This document shows, piece by piece, positions 9,741 to 19,552 of a stretch of 64,000 bases of DNA (its first letter is position 1; each line of letters opens with the position of its first letter). The stretch is from Subtercola boreus. GTDB lineage: Bacteria > Actinomycetota > Actinomycetes > Actinomycetales > Microbacteriaceae. Under the pieces are notes generated by a model, which worked only from the letters and a program-made list of their open reading frames with translations, did no database searches and had not been told where the DNA came from. The stretch spans positions 1,426,001 to 1,490,000 of the forward strand of contig NZ_VFOO01000001.1 in assembly GCF_006716115.1 (NCBI RefSeq), written 5' to 3'. The translations under genes and the position numbers were made by a program.

Positions 9741-10052
9741 TCATCCGGCAATCACCCGCACGTAACTGGCGACGGAGAGCAGGATGATCACCAGCAGCAT
9801 CACGATGGTCCAGCCGAAATCGAAGGCGACGGGCCCGATGCGGAGCGGCGGGATGAGCCGCCGGAAGAACCTGATCGGCGGGTCGGTCACCGTGTAGGCC
9901 ACCTCGGCCAGCACGAGAACAGGCCCCTGGGGGCGCCACTGCCGCTGGAAACTCCGGACGAGGTCGAGGATGAACCTGCCCCACATGACGAAGAAGAACA
10001 GCAGCAACGCCAGATAGACGACGGTCGCGATGATTGCTACGAGTGAACCCAC
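9741..10052 (-). CDS. YggT family membrane protein
   Basis: A 103-residue protein with two hydrophobic segments (about 3-25 and 75-100) flanking a polar loop with VTDPPIRFFRRLIPPLRIGP, the YggT signature. Its exact role is unknown. In Gram-positive bacteria it commonly lies between sepF and divIVA, as here, which suggests a part in septum or membrane organisation. It starts with GTG 7 bases after the sepF stop, so it is probably translated from the same transcript. Confidence 0.9.
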   Translation of the reverse strand: MGSLVAIIATVVYLALLLFFFVMWGRFILDLVRSFQRQWRPQGPVLVLAEVAYTVTDPPIRFFRRLIPPLRIGPVAFDFGWTIVMLLVIILLSVASYVRVIAG

Positions 10053-10059
10053 CCGTCAA

Positions 10060-10614
10060 TTATGACTGGACGAAGAAGGAAGATTCTGTACGAGTGTCGG
10101 TCTGGGCCTCACCCGACACCGAAACGTGCGCCGGGGAGAGCAGGAACACCTTGCTGGTGACCCGTTCGATCTTGCCGTAGAGGCCCTGCGAGAGGCCACC
10201 TGCGAAATCGATGAGCCTCCGCGCGTCGGCATCCGTCATCTGCGACAGGTTGATGATGACGGGGATGCCCTCACGGAAGCTCTCGGCGATGATCTGCGCA
10301 TCTTTGTACTGCTTCGGGTGGACGGTGAGGATTTCATTCATTTCGAGCGGAGCCGCCTCTGTGTGAGTCGTGGTTCGACGGAGTGGGGTGACAGGCGCGC
10401 GACCGGCGTTCGACTCCGAGCGGTTCGACTCGTGGCGATTCGAATCCGCGCGGGAGCTGTGCTCGCGGGCGGGGGCGACGGCGCGTTCCACCGGGGCCTG
10501 GGCCGCCTGCGGGTGGGCGACGTGTGCGACAGGGGCCGCCTGCGCCTGGTCGTAGTCGAGTTCTTCGTCGGCAAGCCCGAGGTAGACCATCGTCTTGCGT
10601 AGTGGATTGGCCAT
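10060..10614 (-). CDS. sepF: Cell division protein SepF
   Basis: Membrane anchor and bundler of FtsZ; in actinobacteria, which lack FtsA, SepF is the main tether. The 184-residue protein begins [18 protein letters not shown], the family membrane-binding helix. A disordered linker rich in Arg/Ser/Asn follows (about 25-90), then the globular FtsZ-binding domain ([19 protein letters not shown], then [19 protein letters not shown]). An open frame extends 106 codons further upstream, but that part has shadow composition and the ATG at 10614 gives the conserved N-terminus. Confidence 0.94.
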   Translation of the reverse strand: MANPLRKTMVYLGLADEELDYDQAQAAPVAHVAHPQAAQAPVERAVAPAREHSSRADSNRHESNRSESNAGRAPVTPLRRTTTHTEAAPLEMNEILTVHPKQYKDAQIIAESFREGIPVIINLSQMTDADARRLIDFAGGLSQGLYGKIERVTSKVFLLSPAHVSVSGEAQTDTRTESSFFVQS

Positions 10615-10654
10615 GTCTTCCTCCGGGTTGGATGTACGGGTGCCTACGTAGAGA

Positions 10655-11401
10655 TTAACCGCGCGCGGGCCTGATTCCGGTGATTGCGGAACCGATCCGT
10701 AGGTGTGTCGCGCCCTCGGCGATGGCTTCGGCGAAGTCGTTCGACATACCCGCGGAGAGGGCGGATGCCCGGGGAAAACTCCGCCGCACGTCGTCCGACA
10801 CGGCCCGAAGCTCCGCGAAGGCCCGGCGCGGATCGCCGTCGTTCGGTGCCACTCCCATGACCCCCCGGAGGTCGAGCCCGGGGAGCGTTCCGATGTGCTC
10901 GGCGAGGGCCACGGCATCCTGCGGCAGAACACCGCCCCGGTCGGGATCGGCCGTGAGGTTGACCTGCACGAAACATCCGATCGCCCGCCCCTCAGCCGCC
11001 CGTTCCCCAGAAGCGAGGAGGTCGGCGAGCGAGGCCCGGTCGAACGAGTGGATGACCGATGCGTATTCGGCGACCTGCCGGGCCTTCTTGCTCTGCAGCT
11101 GCCCGATGAAGTGCCAGGTGATGCCGAGGCCGTCGAGCTCTGCCGCCTTCTCCCGCGCCTCCTGGTGCCGGCTCTCGCCGAAGTCGGTCACGCCGAGGGC
11201 AGCCAGTTCGCGGAGGAGGGGTATGCCGTGGAACTTCGTGACGACGATCAGCGTCAGTTCGTCGACGCTCCGGCCCGAGGCGCGTGCCGCCTCGGCGATG
11301 GATGCACGGACGAGGGCGAGCCGACCCGGAAGGTCTGGCCCGCCCTCGTTCGGCGCTGGTGTCTCGGCGATGGGTGTTGCCTCGTGCTGCTGGCGCGACA
11401 G
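10655..11401 (-). CDS. YggS family pyridoxal-phosphate protein (start codon unclear)
   Basis: PLP-binding homeostasis protein of the YggS/PLPHP family. The conserved PLP-lysine motif VVTKFHG lies at about 11231-11245. It is followed by [21 protein letters not shown], and the C-terminal [12 protein letters not shown] and [11 protein letters not shown]. The puzzle is the start. Between the ftsZ stop (11402) and GTG 11191 this frame has no ATG, GTG or TTG, and GTG 11191 would cut off the PLP lysine. Non-standard candidates are CTG at 11401, directly after the ftsZ stop and in its frame, and ATC at 11371, which has GAGG 8 bases upstream. The interval given is the longest reading. Confidence 0.75.
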   Translation of the reverse strand: MSRQQHEATPIAETPAPNEGGPDLPGRLALVRASIAEAARASGRSVDELTLIVVTKFHGIPLLRELAALGVTDFGESRHQEAREKAAELDGLGITWHFIGQLQSKKARQVAEYASVIHSFDRASLADLLASGERAAEGRAIGCFVQVNLTADPDRGGVLPQDAVALAEHIGTLPGLDLRGVMGVAPNDGDPRRAFAELRAVSDDVRRSFPRASALSAGMSNDFAEAIAEGATHLRIGSAITGIRPARG

Positions 11402-12628
11402 TTACTTGAGGAAGTCGGGGACGTCGAGGTCGGAGTCGTCGTCGTCGGACGCCGGGTCGAGCTGGGCCGTTCCCGTGAGGCTGTGCTCCGGGTTCTGCGC
11501 CCAGGACGCTGCCGAGGACTGCGGTTCCTCGGGGCGATCGCGGCGGGTCTGCGGCGCAGCGGCTGAGGCGCTGCCGCCCGAAGCCGATCCCGAACCCGAA
11601 CCCGAACCGGCTCCGGCGAAGAGGTCGCTGGCGTCGTTCGGCACGGTGAAGCCGCGCTTGGCTGCCGCGTCGGCAATCGTCTCGGCCGTGTCGAAGCCCG
11701 CGGCGATGACGGTGACCCGCACCTCGTCGCCCAGGGTGTCGTCGATGACGGCACCGAAGATGATGTTCGCCTCGGGGTGCACCGCGTCCTGGACGAGCTT
11801 CGCGGCGTCGTTGATCTCGAAGATGCCAAGGTTCGAACCGCCCTGGATGGACAGCAGAACGCCGTGGGCGCCCTCGATGCTCGCCTCGAGGAGGGGTGAG
11901 GCGACGGCCAGCTCGGCGGCCTTGATGGCGCGGTCGGCTCCCCGTGCCGACCCGATACCCATGAGGGCCGATCCTGCACCCTGCATGACGCTCTTGACAT
12001 CGGCGAAGTCGAGGTTGATGAGGCCGGGGGTGGTGATCAGGTCGGTGATGCCCTGAACACCGGCGAGCAGCACCTGGTCGGCCGTCGAGAACGCCTCGAG
12101 CATGCTGATGCCGCGGTCGCTGATCTCGAGCAGGCGGTCGTTCGGAACGACGATGAGGGTGTCGACCTCGTTCTTCAGGGTCGCGACACCGTCTTCGGCC
12201 TGGGCCATGCGGCGCTTGCCCTCGAAGCCGAACGGCTTCGTGACGACACCGATGGTGAGCGCGCCGATCGACTTGGCGATGCGGGCGACGACGGGCGCGC
12301 CACCTGTTCCGGTGCCACCACCCTCACCGGCGGTGACGAAGACCATGTCGGCTCCGGCAAGGGCCTCCTCGATCTCTTCGGCGTGGTCTTCGGCGGCGCG
12401 CCGGCCGACCTCGGGGTCGGCTCCTGCGCCGAGCCCGCGGGTGAGCTCACGGCCCACGTCGAGCTTCACATCGGCGTCACTCATCAGCAGCGCCTGGGCG
12501 TCTGTGTTGATGGCGATGAATTCGACTCCGCGAAGGCCGAGTTCGATCATCCGGTTGACGGCATTCACGCCGCCGCCACCGATGCCGACCACTTTGATCA
12601 CGGCGAGGTAGTTCTGGTTCGATGTCAC
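11402..12628 (-). CDS. ftsZ: Cell division GTPase FtsZ
   Basis: Tubulin-like GTPase that forms the Z-ring. The 408 residues carry [15 protein letters not shown] near the start, INTDAQAL, the tubulin signature [13 protein letters not shown], and FADVKSVM of the T7 loop region. A low-complexity Ser/Gly linker ends in the conserved tail DVPDFLK, which binds SepF and FtsW. The GTG start at 12628 has GGAGG 6 bases upstream. The 163-base gap to ftsQ is AT-richer than its surroundings near 12660-12700 and probably holds a dedicated ftsZ promoter. Confidence 0.97.
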   Translation of the reverse strand: MTSNQNYLAVIKVVGIGGGGVNAVNRMIELGLRGVEFIAINTDAQALLMSDADVKLDVGRELTRGLGAGADPEVGRRAAEDHAEEIEEALAGADMVFVTAGEGGGTGTGGAPVVARIAKSIGALTIGVVTKPFGFEGKRRMAQAEDGVATLKNEVDTLIVVPNDRLLEISDRGISMLEAFSTADQVLLAGVQGITDLITTPGLINLDFADVKSVMQGAGSALMGIGSARGADRAIKAAELAVASPLLEASIEGAHGVLLSIQGGSNLGIFEINDAAKLVQDAVHPEANIIFGAVIDDTLGDEVRVTVIAAGFDTAETIADAAAKRGFTVPNDASDLFAGAGSGSGSGSASGGSASAAAPQTRRDRPEEPQSSAASWAQNPEHSLTGTAQLDPASDDDDSDLDVPDFLK

Positions 12629-12791
12629 GTCCGGCCTCCGGGTCTCAAGCTCAAGTTGAGAGTTAATGTTATGCTGAGTATGTATTTCTTGTGATCAACT
12701 TAGGCGGGATGCGGCGGGGTGGCCGTAACGCGCTTGGCGTGTCGGATGTTGCATCCGAAAACTGGCGCGCGCGATCAGGCGCAGAGTCGGA
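12629..12791 (-). promoter_or_regulatory. ftsQ-ftsZ spacer, probable ftsZ promoter region
   Basis: This is one of the larger gaps in the dcw run. The part nearest ftsZ (about 12650-12705) is clearly AT-richer than the flanks. On the minus strand it contains TTGATCACAAG followed by TACATACTCAGCATAAC, which can supply -35-like and -10-like elements. An imperfect palindrome with arms CTCAA and TTGAG lies at 12644-12660. Assignment of exact hexamers is a guess; the composition and position are the support. Confidence 0.35.
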
Positions 12792-14009
12792 TCAGCCGGA
12801 GACGACGGGGCTCTCGGGACTCGACACGTCGTAGGTGATCGACTTCTCGGCGTTCTGGGTGCCGATCAGCTTGTCGAGCACCAGCGCCTTCAGGGAGGAG
12901 TTGGCTTCGCTCCCCCAGACCACTTTCTGCCCGCCACCACCGAGCGTGAACATCACCGAATCGGGCGTCGCGGCGCTGATGGTGTCGACCTTCGCCAGCA
13001 GGTCGGCCGGCATCGAACGGAGCACCGCCGCAGCACCCAGGAAGCCGGGGCTGCCGACAGCGGATGCCGTCACGTCGATCACGGGAAATCCGTCGGGCCG
13101 GGCATCGCTGTGCGACATCACCACGCCCGCGGGGTCGACGAGGTCGAACCCGCCGGCGGGCACAGCGACCGAGCCGACGGGCTGGCGTTCGACGATGCGC
13201 ACGATCAGGGTGTTCGGGAGGGACGACTCCGTCGAGTAGCTCTGGATGAGAGGGAAGGCGGCGAGCTCGGACTCCATCCGCCCGAAGTCGACGAGGGCGA
13301 GCGGGCGCCCGACCTGGTCGGCGAGGGCCGCCTGCAGCTGTGCGGCGTCGAGGCGGGAGGTGCCCTGCACGGTGATGGAGCGCACGGCGAAGACGGGCGA
13401 GTAAGCCGTGAAGAGCACGACGAGAACCAGAGCCGCGACGGCGCCGAGCGAGACCAGCCAGGTGACGCGCCGTCGGCGGCTCCGCTCCGTGAAACGCCGG
13501 GCCTCGAGGCGCTCCACCCGGCGGCGGCGGCGTTCGGCCGTGCGCAGCACGCTCCGCGCGCTCCGCCCGCCCGCGCCCGCCCCCGCGTCTGCCTCTCTCC
13601 CCAATCGAGTGGGTAGTTTGGGCCCTTCCCGGCCAATTTTGGGGCCCAAACTGCCCACCCGATTGTCAGTGGGTGGGGTGGATGCTGCGAGCGGGGTGGG
13701 TGGGGTTGGTGAGGTGGATCGGGTGGGCAGTTTGGGCCCTTCAGGGCCGGTTTTAGGGCCCGAACTGCCCACTCGATTGAGGGTGGGTGGGGGGGATGCT
13801 GCTGGTGGGATGGATGGGGCGGGCTGGGGTGGCTTCACTCGCGTCATGAGAATGGGCGGAGTTGCGGGCGCGGGTGGCGCATCGGACGTCGCTGGCGCGC
13901 CTGGTCGGCGTTTCGGCGCAGCCGAGGGCGCGGGCGGGGCGGGCGGGCGCGGGGGCACGACCGGAGTCGGCGGCGTGGGCGGCGGGGTTACTCCGTTGGG
14001 CCTCTTCAT
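12792..14009 (-). CDS. ftsQ: Cell division protein FtsQ with palindrome-derived N-terminal insertions
   Basis: Bitopic divisome protein. The core is ordinary: a membrane segment at about 185-206 (TWLVSLGAVAALVLVVLF), then the POTRA domain (VRSITVQGTSRLDAAQLQAAL) and beta domain (RIVERQPVGSVAVP). What is odd is the roughly 180-residue cytoplasmic N-terminus, rich in Pro/Ala/Thr. It contains two copies of a 20-residue segment (about 78-97 and 116-135), each beginning NRVGS and ending GPKLPTR. Each is encoded by a copy of palindromic element family 1. The start ATG at 14009 lies 12 bases after the murC stop. Confidence 0.92.
   Translation of the reverse strand: MKRPNGVTPPPTPPTPVVPPRPPAPPAPSAAPKRRPGAPATSDAPPAPATPPILMTRVKPPQPAPSIPPAASPPPTLNRVGSSGPKTGPEGPKLPTRSTSPTPPTPLAASTPPTDNRVGSLGPKIGREGPKLPTRLGREADAGAGAGGRSARSVLRTAERRRRRVERLEARRFTERSRRRRVTWLVSLGAVAALVLVVLFTAYSPVFAVRSITVQGTSRLDAAQLQAALADQVGRPLALVDFGRMESELAAFPLIQSYSTESSLPNTLIVRIVERQPVGSVAVPAGGFDLVDPAGVVMSHSDARPDGFPVIDVTASAVGSPGFLGAAAVLRSMPADLLAKVDTISAATPDSVMFTLGGGGQKVVWGSEANSSLKALVLDKLIGTQNAEKSITYDVSSPESPVVSG
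13603..13664. repeat. Palindromic element family 1, ftsQ copy A
   Basis: Arms 13603-13625 and 13642-13664 (23 bases each) pair with two mismatches around a 16-base centre. It is read in frame in ftsQ and encodes residues about 116-135. Sequence and arm structure match the intergenic copy at 3821-3876 and copy B at 13718-13777. Confidence 0.85.
13718..13777. repeat. Palindromic element family 1, ftsQ copy B
   Basis: Arms 13718-13739 and 13756-13777 (22 bases each) pair with two mismatches. It encodes residues about 78-97 of FtsQ in the same reading frame as copy A. The two copies are separated by about 53 bases of Pro/Thr/Ser-coding sequence. Confidence 0.85.
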
Positions 14010-14021
14010 CGGCGGCCCACG

Positions 14022-15518
14022 CTATGCGTCGCGCCCGAGCTCGGCGGCGGGCGCGGTCGCGCCGGGTACAGCGGCGGCAGGGTTCGCGGCGGGAGCAGCG
14101 GCAGCAGGGGCGGCGGCGGGGGTCACGGCGAGCGACGCGAGCAGCTGCGGCACGATCAGGTTCACGTCACCGCAGCCGAGCGTCACCACGAAGTCGCCGG
14201 GGCGGGCGATCGACGCGGTGAAGTCGGCCGCCTCCTGCCAGTCCGCGATGTAGGCCACGTGTGAGGAATCTGCGAAGCGCGACGAGACCGTCTCGCCCGT
14301 CACCCCGGGAACCGGGTCCTCCCGCGCACCGCACACGTCGAGCACCACGGTGAAGTCGGCCGTGCGCTCCAGGGTCTCCGCGAATTCGCCCGCGAGCAGC
14401 TGGGTGCGGCTGTAGAGGTGCGGCTGGTGCACCGCGATGATCCGGCCCTCGCCGACGACCGTGCGCGCAGCGGTCAGTGCGGCATCCACCTCCGTCGGGT
14501 GGTGCGCGTAGTCGTCGTAGACGCTGACGCCCCGCACCGTGTCGTGCAGTTCGAAGCGGCGGCCGGTTCCGTCGAAGGGAGCCAGGGCATCCAGAGCCGC
14601 TGCCGGCTCGAAACCCAGCCCGACGAGCACCGCGAAGGCTCCCGCCGCATTCAGGGCGTTGTGGATGCCCGGCACCTGCAGGCTGCCCGAATACGTCTCT
14701 CCGAGGTAGTCGACCGCGAACGCCACGTTGCCGGTGGCGACGACCGAGTGCAGGCGCACATCCGCAGAGGAGGCGAACCCGAACGACAGCACCCGCGACG
14801 CGGTGAGCCGCGATCCGACCCGCAGGGCCCCGGCGTCATCGGAGGAGATCACCACGAGCTCGGAGGCCTCATCGGCGAACGACACGAAGGCGTCTTCGAC
14901 GGCCTCGACCGAGCCGTAGTGGTCGAGGTGGTCGGGGTCGACGTTGGTGATGAGCGCGACGGCCGTGTCGTAGAGCAGGAAGGAGCCGTCGGATTCGTCG
15001 GCCTCCAGCACGAACAGCTCGCCGTCGCCCCACGCCGAACTCGTGCCGAGGGCGGAGATCACCCCGCCGTTCACGAAGCTGGGTTCGGCGCCGAGGCCGA
15101 GCAGGGCGGTGACGATCATCCCGGTCGACGTGGTCTTGCCGTGTGCGCCGGCAACGGAGATGAGCCGGCGGCGGTTCACCAGCCAGGCGAGCGCCTGCGA
15201 CCGGTGCAGCACCGGCAGGCCGCGCTGCTGGGCGAGCACGAGTTCGGGGTTGTCGGGCCACAGCGCGCTGGTGACGACGAGCGTGTCGGCGTCGCCGAGG
15301 TTTGCGGCATCATGGCCGACGTGCACGGTCGCACCGAGCGCGCGGAGCTTCTCGGCGGTCTTCGAGTCGGTGCGGTCGGAGCCCGTCACGGTGACCCCGG
15401 CCGCCAGGAACAGGCGAGCGATGCCGCTCATTCCGGCGCCGCCGATGCCGACGAAGTGTACGGCTCCGAGTTCTGCCGGGATCTCGAGGGACATATCGGG
15501 TTTGATCACGCTGGGCAT
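14022..15518 (-). CDS. murC: UDP-N-acetylmuramate--L-alanine ligase
   Basis: Adds the first amino acid to UDP-MurNAc in the cytoplasm. The 498 residues show the N-terminal nucleotide fold ([17 protein letters not shown]), the Mur-ligase ATP loop [11 protein letters not shown] and [12 protein letters not shown]. The C-terminal domain carries [10 protein letters not shown] and [12 protein letters not shown], typical of MurC. The last about 35 residues are an Ala/Pro-rich tail ([17 protein letters not shown]) not needed for the fold. It lies between murG and ftsQ in the standard dcw order. Confidence 0.96.
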   Translation of the reverse strand: MPSVIKPDMSLEIPAELGAVHFVGIGGAGMSGIARLFLAAGVTVTGSDRTDSKTAEKLRALGATVHVGHDAANLGDADTLVVTSALWPDNPELVLAQQRGLPVLHRSQALAWLVNRRRLISVAGAHGKTTSTGMIVTALLGLGAEPSFVNGGVISALGTSSAWGDGELFVLEADESDGSFLLYDTAVALITNVDPDHLDHYGSVEAVEDAFVSFADEASELVVISSDDAGALRVGSRLTASRVLSFGFASSADVRLHSVVATGNVAFAVDYLGETYSGSLQVPGIHNALNAAGAFAVLVGLGFEPAAALDALAPFDGTGRRFELHDTVRGVSVYDDYAHHPTEVDAALTAARTVVGEGRIIAVHQPHLYSRTQLLAGEFAETLERTADFTVVLDVCGAREDPVPGVTGETVSSRFADSSHVAYIADWQEAADFTASIARPGDFVVTLGCGDVNLIVPQLLASLAVTPAAAPAAAAPAANPAAAVPGATAPAAELGRDA

Positions 15519-15543
15519 CCTGTCGTTCTGCGAATAGACAACG

Positions 15544-16695
15544 TTACGCGCCCTTCAGCGCTTGCTCGATCAGGTCCACGGTGCGGGCCGAACCGTCGGT
15601 GACACCCGCGCCGAGCGCCGCCGCCGCCATGGTGCTGATCCGGCTGCGGTCACTGAGCAGCGGCAGAAGGGATGACCGGATCCAGTCCGGCGTGAAGTCG
15701 GCGTCCCGCACCAGCACGGCCCCGCCCGCGTCGACCAGGTCGACAGCGTTGAAGCGCTGTTCGCCGTTGCCGACCGCGTACGGCACCAGCACCGACGGAA
15801 CACCGAGCGCCGCCAGTTCGGAGACCGTCGCCGCGCCCGCGCGGGAGACCGCGAGGTCGGCCACCGCGAGGGCGAGCTCCATACGGTCGCAGTAGCGGAG
15901 CATCCGGTAGCCCGGGATGCCCGGATCGACGAGCTCCGACCGGTCACCGGTGATGTGCAGCACCTGCCAGCCGGCAGCCACGAGGTCGGCTGCGGCGGCG
16001 AACACGCTGCCGTTGAGCTGCGCCGCGCCGAGCGAACCGCCGGTGACGAGCAGCACAGGGGCGTCGCCCCGGAGGTCGAAGAGGGCGAGGCCTTCGGCGC
16101 GCGCCGCGGCGAGGGGCAGCGCGGCGGAATCGGGCGCGAGCGCACCGCCGGGCGTGGCATCGCCGGGCATGGCCGCGGCCGGCCGACCGGCCAGCGCCTG
16201 GATCTCGCGCCGGAGCGGCATCCCCACGAACCGCCCGTGCGGCAGCACTCCGGCGCGGAAGGCGAGGCCGACGTACGGCGTGAAGCGCGCACCCAGCCTG
16301 TTCGCCAGGCCCGGGCGGGCGTTCGCCTCATGGATGACCAGCGGCACCCGCGCGCGCCGCGCCGCCAGGTACGCGGGAGCTGCCGCGTAGCCGCCGAATC
16401 CGACGACCACGTCGACGTGACGCTCGCGGATCAGCCGGGCGAGGTCGGCGATGACGCGGCGGAGACCGGCCGGGAACGCGGCCGCCGCGCGGTTCGGGCG
16501 CCGGGGGAACGGGAGTTTCGGGATCGTGACGAGCTCGTAGCCGCGTTCCGGCACGAGGCGCGCCTCGAGCCCGGTCGCGGTACCGATGACGACGATCGTC
16601 GCTTCGGGGTCGCGACGGCGCAGTTCGTCGGCCGTGGCGAGCAGCGGGTTCACATGACCCGCCGTGCCGCCGCCGGCCAGGAGGTAGGTCGTCAC
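15544..16695 (-). CDS. murG: MurG, lipid II-forming GlcNAc transferase
   Basis: Membrane-associated glycosyltransferase that transfers GlcNAc to lipid I. The N-terminal [13 protein letters not shown] loop and the C-terminal [34 protein letters not shown] and GEQRFNA motifs are clear. The frame is open for another 145 codons upstream, but GTG at 16695 gives the family N-terminus ([12 protein letters not shown]) and overlaps the ftsW stop by GTGA. The product is 383 residues, close to the family length. Confidence 0.95.
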   Translation of the reverse strand: MTTYLLAGGGTAGHVNPLLATADELRRRDPEATIVVIGTATGLEARLVPERGYELVTIPKLPFPRRPNRAAAAFPAGLRRVIADLARLIRERHVDVVVGFGGYAAAPAYLAARRARVPLVIHEANARPGLANRLGARFTPYVGLAFRAGVLPHGRFVGMPLRREIQALAGRPAAAMPGDATPGGALAPDSAALPLAAARAEGLALFDLRGDAPVLLVTGGSLGAAQLNGSVFAAAADLVAAGWQVLHITGDRSELVDPGIPGYRMLRYCDRMELALAVADLAVSRAGAATVSELAALGVPSVLVPYAVGNGEQRFNAVDLVDAGGAVLVRDADFTPDWIRSSLLPLLSDRSRISTMAAAALGAGVTDGSARTVDLIEQALKGA

Positions 16696-18053
16696 TTCGT
16701 GCGCACCGGTCGGCGGCGGGGTACGAAGGGTGTGGCGTTCGACGGAACGGGGGCCCGGAGGGCGCCCGCATCCGGATCGCCCGCGGTCTCCTTCGTCTGC
16801 CCCCGCGCGATCGACAGCACGACGCCGATGGCGATGAGGGTGGTGATCAGCGCCGAACCGCCCGAGGAGATTAGCGGGAGAGGAACGCCGAGAACCGGGA
16901 TCACCCCCAGCACGACGGCGATGTTCACGAACGCCTGGCTGATGATCCAGACCATGACCGAACCCGAGACGACCTTCGAGAACATGTCCTTCGACGACCG
17001 GACGATGCGGAGGAAGGCGATCGCCAGCGCCACGAACAGCCCGATCACGACGAGGGCGCCGATCATTCCGAGCTCCTCGCCGATGATCGCGAAGATGAAG
17101 TCGTTGTCGGCGGCCGGCAACCACGACCATTTGGCCTTCGAGTTGCCGAGGCCGACGCCGAAGAATCCGCCGTTCGCGAGGGCGAAGAGACCGTGCTGGG
17201 TCTGCCAGCAGCTGCCGGCGTAGTCGGTGCAGCCCTCGCCGAGGAAGCTCCCGATGCGCGAGACCCGGCTCGAGCTCGACGCGGCGATCACGGCGATCGC
17301 GGCAACCCCGAGGATGACGGGGATGATGAACATCCGCAGCCGGATGCCGGCGAAGAACAGCGCTCCGAAGAGAAGGCCCGCCATGATCATGACCGTACCG
17401 AGGTCACCGCCGAGCATCACGAGGAGCACCGCGCCGCCCGCGACCGGAACCACCGGGATGGCGACGTGCTTCCAGAGGTGCAGGTACCGCTGCTTCTTGG
17501 CGAGGATGACGCCCATCCAGATGACGAGGCCGAGCTTGATCAGCTCGGACGGCTGCAGGCTCACGCCGGCGACGTTCAGCCAGTTCAGGTTGCCACCCAC
17601 GGTGACGCCGAGCGGCGTGAAGAGCACCAGCAGCTGCAGAACGACTCCACCCGCCAGGGCGAGCCAGCCCCAGCGCTTCCAGAAGGGCAGCGGGAGCCGT
17701 GAGATGACGAGCATGAGGGGCACGCCGATCAGGGCGAAGACTCCCTGCTTCCAGAACGTGCCGAAGAATCCCTGCCGGGCGGTGTACGAGTCGATGGACG
17801 ACGACGACAGCACCATGACGAGGCCGAGAACCACGAGGAACAGCGTCGTGCCGAGCAGGAAGTAGTAGTTGCTCGACTCGGCCTGGAACACCCGGTTCAC
17901 CCGGATGCGGGCGGTGCGCGCGCGGGTGCGGTCGACGAAGCCGGGCTGCGGAGCACCGGCTGCAGCAGCACCGCTTCTCGGGGCACCGGATGTCGCGGCC
18001 TTGGCCGAGGGTGCGCCGGGTCGACCCGGGCGGGTGCCCGACGGGCGGCGCAT
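16692..18053 (-). CDS. ftsW: FtsW, SEDS-family peptidoglycan glycosyltransferase
   Basis: Polytopic septal glycan polymerase that works with FtsI. A basic, Ala/Gly-rich cytoplasmic N-terminus (about 1-60) precedes about ten hydrophobic segments. SEDS signatures seen are LGVTVGGNLNWLNVAGVSLQPSELIKLGL, which holds the QPSE motif, GLGNSKAKWSWLPAADNDFIFAIIGEELG, and PVLGVPLPLISSGGSALI near the end. The protein has 453 residues. It starts with ATG 8 bases after the murD stop and ends overlapping the murG start. Confidence 0.95.
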   Translation of the reverse strand: MRRPSGTRPGRPGAPSAKAATSGAPRSGAAAAGAPQPGFVDRTRARTARIRVNRVFQAESSNYYFLLGTTLFLVVLGLVMVLSSSSIDSYTARQGFFGTFWKQGVFALIGVPLMLVISRLPLPFWKRWGWLALAGGVVLQLLVLFTPLGVTVGGNLNWLNVAGVSLQPSELIKLGLVIWMGVILAKKQRYLHLWKHVAIPVVPVAGGAVLLVMLGGDLGTVMIMAGLLFGALFFAGIRLRMFIIPVILGVAAIAVIAASSSSRVSRIGSFLGEGCTDYAGSCWQTQHGLFALANGGFFGVGLGNSKAKWSWLPAADNDFIFAIIGEELGMIGALVVIGLFVALAIAFLRIVRSSKDMFSKVVSGSVMVWIISQAFVNIAVVLGVIPVLGVPLPLISSGGSALITTLIAIGVVLSIARGQTKETAGDPDAGALRAPVPSNATPFVPRRRPVRTK

Positions 18054-18061
18054 CGTGTTCG

Positions 18062-19552
18062 TCAGCTGCCCCCACCTCCAAGATGTTCACGTACGGCACG
18101 GGCAAAGTGATCGCCCCGGTCGGAGTAGTCGACGAACTGGTCCATCGATGCTGCAGCCGGAGCCAGCAGCACCACGTCCCCGGGTTCTGCTGCGGCGGAC
18201 GCCAGCCGCACAGCGGTCGACATCACCCCTTCAGTCTCTGTGCCGTCGACCTCGAACAGGGGCACCCCGGGGGCGTGTCGTTCGAATGCGTTCCTGAGAG
18301 CTTCCCGATCCACACCGATCAGCACGACGGCCCGGAGCTTCGATGCCCGGGACTTCACCAGCGGCTCGATGTCGACGCCCTTCAGCAGCCCGCCGGCGAT
18401 CCAGACCACCGATTCGAAGGCTCCGAGCGAAGCGTCGGCGGCATGCGCGTTCGTGGCCTTGGAGTCGTTGACCCACGTGATGCCGCCGGCCGTCGCCACC
18501 TGTTCGATGCGGTGCCGGTCGAGTTCGAAGGTCGCCAGCGCGGCCCGCACGGCCTCGATGGGGACGCCCATCGACCGCGCGAGCGCGCTGGCGGCGAGGA
18601 TGTTCGCCACGGTGTGGGGCGCCGCGAGCCCCCGCTCGGCCAAGGCGGTCACGGTCGTGATCTCGAGCGCCGTCGTGCGGCGGTCGTCGGTGAACGCCCG
18701 GTCGCAGAGGATGCCGTCGACCACGCCGAAGTCACTGAGCCCCGGCACCCCGAGTCCGAAGCCGATGGCGCGCGCGCCCTCGACGACCTCGGCCTCCTCG
18801 ACCATGGCGATGGTGCGTGCATCCGACCGGTTGTAGACGCAGGCAACCCGGGTGTTCGTGTAGACGCGGGCCTTCGCCGCGGCGTAGGCCTCGGCCGAAC
18901 CGTGCCAGTCGAGGTGGTCGTCGGCGACGTTCAGGCAGACGGCGGCGTACGGCGACATGCTCGAGGTGGAGTGCAGTTGGTAGCTGGAGAGTTCGACGAC
19001 CAGCACATCGAAACCCTGCGGGTCACGGATGGCGTCGAGGATCGGGATCCCGATGTTGCCGCAGGGAGCCGCCCGCAACCCGCCCGCGACGAGCATCGTC
19101 GCGGTCAGCTGGGTCGTGGTGGTCTTGCCGTTGGTGCCGGTGATGGCGATCCACTCGGCAGGCGTGCCCACCTTGTCGCGGAGCCGCCAGGCGAGCTCCA
19201 CGTCACCCCAGACAGGGATGCCCGAGGCCTCAGCCCAGACGAGTACCGGATGATCGGGGTGGAAGCCGGGCGAGACGACCAGCACCTCAGGGGCCAGGTC
19301 GACGAGTGCGGCGGGAGGAGCATCCAGAACCGCGTCGAGCACGAGCCCGGCACCGATCACCTCGACGAGCCGCACCTGGGAGTCGTCGGCGCGCTGGGCA
19401 ACGACGAGCACGGAGGCGCCGAGCTCCACGAGCGTGTCGGCGACCGAGAAACCAGTCTTGCCAAGGCCCAGCACGCCGACCCGGAGGCCGGTCCAGTCGG
19501 AGTGCCAGCTGGTCAGTGAGTCGAGTCTGTCAGTCAATCCTGCAGGATCCAT
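18062..19552 (-). CDS. murD: UDP-N-acetylmuramoylalanine--D-glutamate ligase
   Basis: Adds D-glutamate to UDP-MurNAc-L-Ala. Motifs are [17 protein letters not shown] at the N-terminus, the ATP loop [39 protein letters not shown] and a C-terminal [22 protein letters not shown]. The frame is open to 19873, but that upstream part overlaps mraY and has shadow composition. ATG at 19552 gives 496 residues and overlaps the mraY end by 19 bases. A TTG 6 codons further in, close to the mraY stop, is an alternative. Confidence 0.93.
   Translation of the reverse strand: MDPAGLTDRLDSLTSWHSDWTGLRVGVLGLGKTGFSVADTLVELGASVLVVAQRADDSQVRLVEVIGAGLVLDAVLDAPPAALVDLAPEVLVVSPGFHPDHPVLVWAEASGIPVWGDVELAWRLRDKVGTPAEWIAITGTNGKTTTTQLTATMLVAGGLRAAPCGNIGIPILDAIRDPQGFDVLVVELSSYQLHSTSSMSPYAAVCLNVADDHLDWHGSAEAYAAAKARVYTNTRVACVYNRSDARTIAMVEEAEVVEGARAIGFGLGVPGLSDFGVVDGILCDRAFTDDRRTTALEITTVTALAERGLAAPHTVANILAASALARSMGVPIEAVRAALATFELDRHRIEQVATAGGITWVNDSKATNAHAADASLGAFESVVWIAGGLLKGVDIEPLVKSRASKLRAVVLIGVDREALRNAFERHAPGVPLFEVDGTETEGVMSTAVRLASAAAEPGDVVLLAPAAASMDQFVDYSDRGDHFARAVREHLGGGGS

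Noticed and set aside
10420-10460. tRNA-like GGTTCGA/GATTCGAATCC string
   Set aside because: It lies in the SepF linker (Asn/Ser/Arg repeats) and no acceptor or anticodon stem can be folded. No tRNA gene was found in the window.
10615-10932. N-terminal extension of SepF by 106 codons
   Set aside because: It overlaps the yggS-like gene in another frame and lacks family residues. The ATG at 10614 gives the canonical SepF membrane helix.
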